Of a stretch of DNA of 12,498 nt, positions 7,142 through 12,498 are shown piece by piece. This DNA comes from an uncultured Atopobiaceae bacterium (GTDB lineage Bacteria; Actinomycetota; Coriobacteriia; Coriobacteriales; Atopobiaceae). The notes below the pieces were generated by a model. That model was not told where the DNA came from, made no database searches, and saw only the letters and a list, made by a program, of their open reading frames with translations. How positions within the stretch are numbered: the first letter of the stretch is position 1; every line of letters begins with the position of its first letter. The stretch lies in the NCBI GenBank assembly GCA_947581665.1, contig CANPVI010000025.1, forward strand, positions 1 to 12,498, written 5' to 3'. The translations under genes and the position numbers were made by a program.

Positions 7142-10100
7142 ATGGCGGACCAGCCGACGAACCAACACGCCCAGCCCCAAGAAGAGCGGCCGAAGGACTA
7201 CCGCGTGGCGCCCTACCAGCCCGAAGGCCAGGGCCTCTCCGATGCCATGAGGGAGCACGCCGCCAAGGCGATGGCCTCCCAGACGAGCGACCTCGAGGAG
7301 CTCTACGACAGCTGGCCCGCGCGGCACCGCGGCGAGAGGGATGCGAACCCGAAGATCCTCAAGCTCGGCAAGAAGATCACCGACGTGGCAAAGCACCAGC
7401 TCGGCGGCATCACGAGCGATGATCCCGAGTACTGGGGCCTCGCCGAGGTGGTCACGGACGAGATGGCCGATGTCGCGCTTCGCATGAAGGTGCGCCAGCA
7501 CTACACCTTCGACGAACTCTGCGCGCTTTGCCACGTGGACGCCGACGGCCGCGAGGACTTCCAGACGCTCATCGACGACATGGCCTACGTGGGTTTGCTC
7601 GAGTACAACTACGGCGACTACTACGACCATAACGGCCGCACGAAGCCGCAGGGTGAGCGCCAGTACGTGCTCCCCATCTTCGTGCCGGGCATCGCCGAGC
7701 TCTTCAACATGGAGGAATCGCCCGACCCCGCCGATCGCACGAGCAAGCGCCTGCAAGACCACCCCGACGTGGGGCCGTTCTTCGAGCGTATGACCTTCAT
7801 CCCGCTCGCCGGCATCACGCAGATGGTGCCGCCCGGCGGCTCGGGCATCGGCATGCACGTCATCCCCATCGAAAGAGCCATCGAGATGGAAAACGAGTCG
7901 GTGGACCTCGAGCACATCTCCTACTGGCTGAAGAAGTACGAGGGCAAGATCGGCGTCGGCCGCTGCTCTTGCCGCGCGCAGCGCAAGGTGGAGGGCGACG
8001 GGTGCGCCGATGACGACTTCGGCTGGTGCATCGGCCTCGGCGACTTCGCGGACTACTGCCGCGAGACCGGCAAGGGCCACGACATCACCGCCGACGAGGC
8101 CATCGCCATCATGAAGCGCGCCGAGGAAAACGGCTACATGCACCAGGTGACGAACATCGACGGCGAGAACAAGATCTTCGCGATCTGCAACTGCAATGTG
8201 CAAATCTGCAACGCGCTCCGCACGAGCCAACTTTTCAACACGCCGAACATGAGTCGCTCCGCCTACGTGGCGCACGTGCAACGCGAGAAGTGCGTCGCGT
8301 GCGGAGAGTGTGTCGAAAAGTGCCCCGCCGGTGCCCTCAAGCTGGGGCAAAAGCTCTGCGACGGCCATGGTCGAGAAGTCGAATACCCCAAGCAGGAGCT
8401 CCCGGACGAGACCAAATGGGGCAAGGACAAGTGGGATTTCAACTATCGCGATAACAACCGCATCAACACGCATAAGAGCGGCACCGCACCCTGCAAGGGC
8501 GCCTGCCCCGCGCACATCGCCGTCCAGGGCTACCTGCAGCTCGCCAAGGAGGGCAAGTACCGCGAGGCGCTCGAGCTCATCAAGAAGAAGAACCCGTTCC
8601 CCGCAGTGTGCGGGCGCGTGTGCAACAAGCCCTGCGAGGACGCCTGCACGCGCGGCACGGTGGACGAGGCCGTGTCCATCGACGCGGTGAAGAAGTTCAT
8701 CGCCGACCAGGACCTCCATGCCGAGAGCCGCTACGTGCCGCCCGTGGTGGTGGCCGCGAGCATCCATCGCGACCACTGGGACGAGAAGATCGCCATCATC
8801 GGCGCGGGCCCGGCGGGCCTCTCCTGCGCGTACTTCCTCGCCACCATGGGCTACACGCCGACGGTCTTCGAGAAGAGCCAACAGCCGGGCGGACTCCTTC
8901 GCTACGGCATCCCGAGCTACAAGCTGGAGAAGGACGTCGTGGACGCCGAGATCGACGTCCTGCGCGCCCTCGGCGTGGACATCCGCTGCGGCGTCGAGGT
9001 GGGCAAGGACGTGACGCTCCAGCAGCTCCGCGACGAGGGCTACAAGGGCTTCTACGTGGCCATCGGCTGCAGCGCCGGGCGCCTGCCGGGCGTGCCGGGC
9101 GAGGACGCGCCGGGCTGCATGACCGCCATCGACTACCTCGCCGGCGCGAACTGCGGCCAGGCGCCCTATGGCGGCCGCGTGGTGGTCGTGGGCGGCGGCA
9201 ACGTGGCCATCGACGCCGCGCGCGTGAGCAAGCGCAGCGGCGCCGCGCGCGTGGACATGGTGTGCCTCGAGCAGCCGGACGAGATGCCCGCGAGCGACGT
9301 CGAGGTGGAGGAGGCCACCGAGGACGGCGTTTCCATTATTCACGGTTGGGGCCCGAAGGAGGTGCTCCGCGGCGAGAACGGCGAGGTCACGGGGATCGTC
9401 TTCAAGAAGTGCACGCACGTCTACGACGAGGACGGGCGCTTCAACCCGCGCTACGACGAAGGCGAGACCACGACCATCGAGTGCGACCGTGTGATCTTCG
9501 CCATCGGGCAGGCCATCGTCTGGGGCGACCTCCTCGAGGACTCCGCGGTGGAGCTCGGACGCGGAAACGGCCCTCAGGCCGACAAGCTCACCTTCCAGAC
9601 GGCGCAGCCGGACGTCTTCGTGGGCGGCGACGTGCTCACCGGCCCGAAGTTCGCCATCGACGCCATCGCGCAGGGCCACTTCGCGGCGGAGAGCCTGCAC
9701 CGCTTCGTGCAGGGCGGCCACATGACCATCGGGCGCAACCGCTGGGAGTTCGCGCAGCTCGACACCGGCGACATCACGGTGCCGGAGAGCTACGACAACT
9801 CCTCGCGAAACGCCGTGCCCAAGGACCCGAACATCGATCCGACGGGCTTCGCGGATCCCACGCTCGACTTCACCGAGGAACAGGTGAAGGCCGAGACGGA
9901 GCGCTGCCTCAGCTGCGGGCGCGTCGTCGTGGACGAGAACAAGTGCATCGGCTGCGGGCTCTGCACCACGCGCTGCATGTTTGACGCGATCCACCTCGAG
10001 CGCGACCACCCGGAGGCCACGCACATGGTGAGCTCGGAGGACAAGTTCAAGTACATCCTCCCCTACGCCGCCAAGCGTGCCGCGAAGATCGCGACGAAGG

Positions 10101-10153
10101 GGCTGCGCAGGGGCAGGAAGACCGCGAAGCCGGCCACGGATGCTGAGGCCTAG
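7142..10153 (+). CDS. Multi-cluster iron-sulfur FAD/NAD(P)H oxidoreductase (GltD/NfnB-like) in hyp cluster
   Basis: The protein has 1003 residues. ATG 7142 is preferred over the adjacent ATG 7139 because AAGGAG (7131-7136) then has 5-nt spacing. Residues 1-370 form a front module: a helical, winged-helix-like region, then Cys ligands in CSCRAQ (C275, C277), DGC, GWCIG and CNCNVQIC. A 2[4Fe-4S]-type segment follows at C384-X2-C387-X2-C390-X3-C394P. Residues about 451-530 match the GltD N-terminal iron-sulfur domain (CKGACPAH, CGRVCNKPCEDAC). The FAD Rossmann motif GAGPAG is at 554-559, the NAD(P) motif GGGNVAID begins at 684, and the closing FAD motif FVGGDV follows. A C-terminal ferredoxin domain has C922, C925, C935, C938, C941 and C945. 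There is no signal peptide or membrane helix, so it is cytosolic. By family it passes electrons between NAD(P)H, FAD and ferredoxin-like centres. The partner is unknown, but position between hypB and hypA suggests hydrogenase-linked electron flow. Confidence 0.85.
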   Translation: MADQPTNQHAQPQEERPKDYRVAPYQPEGQGLSDAMREHAAKAMASQTSDLEELYDSWPARHRGERDANPKILKLGKKITDVAKHQLGGITSDDPEYWGLAEVVTDEMADVALRMKVRQHYTFDELCALCHVDADGREDFQTLIDDMAYVGLLEYNYGDYYDHNGRTKPQGERQYVLPIFVPGIAELFNMEESPDPADRTSKRLQDHPDVGPFFERMTFIPLAGITQMVPPGGSGIGMHVIPIERAIEMENESVDLEHISYWLKKYEGKIGVGRCSCRAQRKVEGDGCADDDFGWCIGLGDFADYCRETGKGHDITADEAIAIMKRAEENGYMHQVTNIDGENKIFAICNCNVQICNALRTSQLFNTPNMSRSAYVAHVQREKCVACGECVEKCPAGALKLGQKLCDGHGREVEYPKQELPDETKWGKDKWDFNYRDNNRINTHKSGTAPCKGACPAHIAVQGYLQLAKEGKYREALELIKKKNPFPAVCGRVCNKPCEDACTRGTVDEAVSIDAVKKFIADQDLHAESRYVPPVVVAASIHRDHWDEKIAIIGAGPAGLSCAYFLATMGYTPTVFEKSQQPGGLLRYGIPSYKLEKDVVDAEIDVLRALGVDIRCGVEVGKDVTLQQLRDEGYKGFYVAIGCSAGRLPGVPGEDAPGCMTAIDYLAGANCGQAPYGGRVVVVGGGNVAIDAARVSKRSGAARVDMVCLEQPDEMPASDVEVEEATEDGVSIIHGWGPKEVLRGENGEVTGIVFKKCTHVYDEDGRFNPRYDEGETTTIECDRVIFAIGQAIVWGDLLEDSAVELGRGNGPQADKLTFQTAQPDVFVGGDVLTGPKFAIDAIAQGHFAAESLHRFVQGGHMTIGRNRWEFAQLDTGDITVPESYDNSSRNAVPKDPNIDPTGFADPTLDFTEEQVKAETERCLSCGRVVVDENKCIGCGLCTTRCMFDAIHLERDHPEATHMVSSEDKFKYILPYAAKRAAKIATKGLRRGRKTAKPATDAEA

Positions 10154-10232
10154 CGCCCGCATCGGCGCGGCGGCGCTCGCAGCGGCAACATGGCACATTT
10201 CATGAAGAACCGGACGCGGAAGGCGGCCTCCG

Positions 10233-10577
10233 ATGCATGAGCTGGGGGTCGTCTTCTACGTCATTCGCGACGTGAAGGCTGTGGCTGAGGAGCACGACGT
10301 CGAGCGCGTGGACCGCGTGACCCTGCAGATTGGCGAGGTGTCGGGCGTGGTACACGAGCTCTTGCGCGACGCGTGGAAGTGGGCCGTGAGGAAAGAGCCG
10401 CTCATGGCCGACGCCGAACTCGAGATAGAGACGATCCCGGCGATCACCTTCTGCGAGGACTGCAAGCACGACTATCCCACCGTCGAGTACGGCAAGACCT
10501 GCCCGCACTGTGGCAGCGAGCACACCTTCCTCGTCCAAGGCAACGAGTTCCTCATAAAGGACATGCGCGTGGAATAG
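10233..10577 (+). CDS. hypA: Hydrogenase nickel metallochaperone HypA
   Basis: This 114-residue protein is the usual HypA size. It binds nickel through the N-terminal Met-His-Glu (MHEL, His2) and hands it, with HypB, to the hydrogenase large subunit. A structural zinc site is visible as C74-X2-C77 and C90-X2-C93 (FCEDC, CPHC). ATG 10233 is required because the His must be residue 2. GGAAGG (10218-10223) sits 9 nt upstream. It starts 79 nt after the flavoprotein gene on the same strand, consistent with one operon of hypB, oxidoreductase and hypA. The stop is only 37 nt from the convergent GH5 gene, with no clear intrinsic terminator between them. Confidence 0.93.
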   Translation: MHELGVVFYVIRDVKAVAEEHDVERVDRVTLQIGEVSGVVHELLRDAWKWAVRKEPLMADAELEIETIPAITFCEDCKHDYPTVEYGKTCPHCGSEHTFLVQGNEFLIKDMRVE

Positions 10578-10614
10578 CTCTTCCGCCGATGGAAACGAGG
10601 GCGCGTCTGGCGAC

Positions 10615-11802
10615 CTACCTGCTGCTTTGCAGCCGCTCGCGGTACCATGCGCCGGCCTCGGAGAGGTCCGCATCCGTCCAGCCGGAGGTGGCGGTGCTCG
10701 TCGGGGCGAGGAGGCTCGCAGCCTCGTCTTTATTGGAAAGGCTCCAGCAGCAATAGCTCACGTTTCGCTCGTCGGCGAGGTCGAGCCACTCGTCGGCGGA
10801 GGCGAGGTCGTTCGCGCCCGCGCCACTCGCGTCCGGCGTGCCGAACTCGCTGATGAAGATCGGCAGGCCCGCGTCGAGCGCCTGCACCATGCGATCGCGT
10901 AGCCACTGTCCGTGCGTCGCGGCGTAGAAGTGGAGCGAGTAGAGCACGTTCTCCCCCACCTCGCCCGTGAGCGGGTCCGCGGCGGCGCTGTCCACGCGCT
11001 GCGACCACTCCGGCGTGCCCACGATCACGATCGCATCGGGTGCGTGATTGCGAATTATGGGAATGACTTGCTCGGCATAGGACTTCACGTCAGCCCAGCT
11101 CGTATCCCCATTCGGCTCGTTGCAGATTTCATAAATCACATTGGGGTTATCCGCATACGCGGCGCTCATTTCATCAAAGAAGGACTTCGCCTGATCCATA
11201 TAGGTGAGCGGGGTGAGGTCGTGGAGGACGTGCCAGTCGATGATCACGTAGAGCCCGAGGTCGATCGCGGCATCCACGCCCGATCGCACGAGCTCCTTGA
11301 GCTTCGCCTGATCCCCTCCTTCGCAGTAGCCGTCGTACTCGGCCGTGTAGAGCGCGAGACGGACGCAGTTCACGTGCCAGTCATCGCGAAGGGTCATGAA
11401 GGCGTCGCTGTTCACGTACTGCGGAAACCACGCGAGGCCGTGCGTGGAGACGCCGCGAAGCTGCACGGGCGAGCCATCGGCGCTCGCGAGCGAGGTGCCC
11501 TCCACGTGGAGCGCGCCGAAGGTGGCAAGCGGCGAGCCCGCGGGGGCATCGGCTACCGCTTGAGGCTGCCTACCTGCGGTTTCTCCGGAACTCTCGACGT
11601 CAGCTTGAGCTTTATCTTGAGTCTCGGAGACTTCGGCCTCTCGCGCAGCGTTTTCGCTGGTAGACGCCCCATTCCCCGCGGTTTGCGCCCCGCATGCCGC
11701 AAGGCACGCCACCGCCACCAGGAGCACCGCCACAAGCCCCGCAAGGCGCATCGTCCGCGCCCCGCGCGCCCTACGCGCCCCACATCTCCGCGTCTCGGCC
11801 AT
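10615..11802 (-). CDS. GH5 family endoglucanase-like lipoprotein
   Basis: This 395-residue protein resembles glycoside hydrolase family 5, probably the Bacillus Cel5A-like subfamily (RGVSTHGLAWFPQ, RDDWHVNCVRLALY). Such enzymes cut beta-1,4-glucans with retention. The proton donor is E229 in YEICNEPNG and the nucleophile is E319 in FISEFGTPD. R148, H191 (DWH), H291 (LHFY) and W353 also fit the active site. The N-terminus is basic with a hydrophobic core ending in a lipobox (LAAC, lipidated C37), then an acidic Ser/Glu-rich linker to about residue 90, so it should sit on the outer membrane face. No carbohydrate-binding module is present. ATG 11802 is chosen because it lies 4 nt after the upstream gene's stop with GAGG (11815-11812) 9 nt ahead. 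ATG 11751, giving a shorter signal peptide, is the alternative. Substrate is inferred from family only. Confidence 0.88.
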   Translation of the reverse strand: MAETRRCGARRARGARTMRLAGLVAVLLVAVACLAACGAQTAGNGASTSENAAREAEVSETQDKAQADVESSGETAGRQPQAVADAPAGSPLATFGALHVEGTSLASADGSPVQLRGVSTHGLAWFPQYVNSDAFMTLRDDWHVNCVRLALYTAEYDGYCEGGDQAKLKELVRSGVDAAIDLGLYVIIDWHVLHDLTPLTYMDQAKSFFDEMSAAYADNPNVIYEICNEPNGDTSWADVKSYAEQVIPIIRNHAPDAIVIVGTPEWSQRVDSAAADPLTGEVGENVLYSLHFYAATHGQWLRDRMVQALDAGLPIFISEFGTPDASGAGANDLASADEWLDLADERNVSYCCWSLSNKDEAASLLAPTSTATSGWTDADLSEAGAWYRERLQSSR

Positions 11803-11806
11803 CCCC

Positions 11807-12025
11807 TTACGCCTCACCGTCGTCGTCGATCTCGTCGGCGGTCTCCTCTTCGAGCTCGAGTCCCGCGTCCTCGAACTCCTCCTCCACCTCCACCATCGCG
11901 CCGTCGAGGTCGCAGAACACCAGGCCATCGGCTGTGATGGTCACCGTCGGTACGCGATAGTCCTCGGAATTCGGATCCGGCAGATCGAAGAGATCGTCCC
12001 TCTTAAGCTCCAGCGGCATGTTCAT
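11807..12025 (-). CDS. Small acidic protein of unknown function, coupled to GH5 gene
   Basis: This 72-residue protein belongs to no family I recognise. It begins MNMPLELKRDDLFDLPDPNS, has a short beta-like middle (VPTVTITADGLVFCDLDG) and ends in a strongly acidic Glu/Asp tail from about residue 46. There is no signal peptide or membrane segment, so it is probably cytoplasmic. GAGGGAGAGG lies just upstream of ATG 12025; ATG 12019 is an alternative start with better spacing. Its stop TAA (11809-11807) lies 4 nt before the GH5 ATG, which argues for co-translation. The frame is real on the basis of ribosome site, coupling and codon-consistent composition. Confidence 0.65.
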   Translation of the reverse strand: MNMPLELKRDDLFDLPDPNSEDYRVPTVTITADGLVFCDLDGAMVEVEEEFEDAGLELEEETADEIDDDGEA

Positions 12026-12201
12026 CCTCTCCCTCGGACTCTCCCCACCCCCATCCTACGCGCGAAACCCCGCGACGCGTCGTCATTCACCATGAAGATG
12101 CGATCGTAAGATTTGCCATTGAGGACAAGCCAGAGGCTTCACCACAACCATGTTTCCCCTGCGACGGTGCCAGTCCTCAAGGGAAAATGTCGGAAATCGA
12201 T
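12026..12201. other. Intergenic region before the small acidic gene / GH5 operon
   Basis: These 176 bp separate the phosphodiesterase gene from the small acidic gene, all on the minus strand. An 8-bp inverted repeat TTGAGGAC (12119-12126) / GTCCTCAA (12173-12180) has a 46-nt loop. TTTCCC/GGGAAA arms also lie around 12152-12186. Neither is followed by a U-tract, so a terminator is only possible. No convincing -35/-10 pair is visible. A 22-codon minus frame (12151-12083, MVVVKPLACPQW...) is present without good support. Confidence 0.3.
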
Positions 12202-12498
12202 CTACTCGGCCTCGGGATCGAAGCTGTCGAAGATGATGACGTCGAAGACTTGCCTGGCCCTCTCGAGCTCCTCTTTGCTCTTGATCGTCCAGGCGACGCA
12301 CACGGGGTGGAAGAGCGTGCGGCAGAGTTCGAACGACGGTTGGCCCACGTCGAGGTGGTTGTAGGCGATGAAGTCCGGGCGGGAGAGGAAATCCGCCATG
12401 AGGTTCGAGAGCAGGAAGCGCAGCGGGGCGGGCAGGCCGGACGGGTGTCGCATGAAATCCATGGCGAGTTGGCCGCGTACGATCTCGAGCGCGTGCTC
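12202..12498 (-). CDS. Glycerophosphodiester phosphodiesterase, C-terminal end (partial)
   Basis: The frame is open from the window edge (12498) to the TAG at 12204-12202, giving the last 98 residues. The piece reads EIVRGQLA..., then RPDFIAYNHLDVGQPSFELC, VCVAWTIKSKEELERAR and DVIIFDSFDPEAE. This matches the end of the GDPD TIM barrel, where the VxAWTI/V strand and a closing 'D-hydrophobic-I' strand complete the fold. The family hydrolyses glycerophosphodiesters to glycerol-3-phosphate and an alcohol. The catalytic His/Glu residues lie upstream outside the window and cannot be checked. The style (EIVRGQL then RPDFIAY) resembles actinobacterial GDPD proteins. Confidence 0.8.
   Translation of the reverse strand, partial: EHALEIVRGQLAMDFMRHPSGLPAPLRFLLSNLMADFLSRPDFIAYNHLDVGQPSFELCRTLFHPVCVAWTIKSKEELERARQVFDVIIFDSFDPEAE

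Noticed and set aside
6965..10198. 1077-codon minus-strand open frame opposite the flavoprotein
   Set aside because: It is low-complexity Ala/Val/His/Leu, typical of antisense in high-GC DNA. The plus strand carries well-defined cofactor motifs.
10189..10239. 16-codon frame overlapping the hypA start
   Set aside because: It has no ribosome site and no recognisable content. An overlap of this size is expected by chance.
10578..10614. Terminator between convergent hypA and GH5 genes
   Set aside because: Only a 4-bp TTCC/GGAA match is present in 37 nt, without a U-tract.
12083..12151. 22-codon minus-strand frame (MVVVKPLACPQW...)
   Set aside because: AGGGG is nearby but there is no other support, and the frame is the tail of a longer out-of-frame shadow of the phosphodiesterase gene.

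Overview
The window looks like chromosome from a high-GC, Gram-positive, strictly anaerobic bacterium. The best guess is a Coriobacteriia-like actinobacterium (Eggerthella/Slackia/Olsenella type). The evidence is GC-rich coding DNA with strong AGGAGG-type ribosome sites, a sortase-anchored surface protein, a nickel-hydrogenase maturation pair (HypB, HypA), a large multi-cluster iron-sulfur flavoprotein, and 30-bp GGGACGG palindromic repeats. The lineage is inferred from protein style, not from a marker gene.

Layout. Positions 31-101 hold an inverted pair of 30-bp repeats that abuts the stop codon of a giant minus-strand surface-protein gene (5886 down to 103). That gene encodes a signal peptide, an acidic linker, many Ig/pilin-like and DUF11-like modules, a Pro/Asp-rich wall spacer and an IPKTG sorting signal. 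It is split by one in-frame TAA at 4756-4758, and the reading frame continues as protein-like sequence on both sides. It also has a run of nine G near its 5' end. It is therefore either a recent pseudogene or an adhesin that can be switched off. A 398-bp divergent intergenic region follows.

On the plus strand come hypB (6285-6968), a second inverted pair of the same repeat family (6993-7081), a 1003-residue iron-sulfur/FAD/NAD(P)H oxidoreductase (7142-10153) and hypA (10233-10577). HypA and HypB deliver nickel to [NiFe]-hydrogenase. The flavoprotein between them is a good candidate for a redox partner of the hydrogenase, but no hydrogenase structural gene lies in the window.

Convergent to these, on the minus strand, are a GH5 cellulase-like lipoprotein (11802-10615), translationally coupled to a 72-residue acidic protein of unknown function (12025-11807), and the C-terminal end of a glycerophosphodiester phosphodiesterase (12498-12202, cut by the window edge).

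The least ordinary items are the interrupted, homopolymer-bearing adhesin, the flavoprotein fused to an iron-sulfur front module inside a hyp cluster, and the paired repeats whose core dinucleotide differs between loci but matches within each locus.
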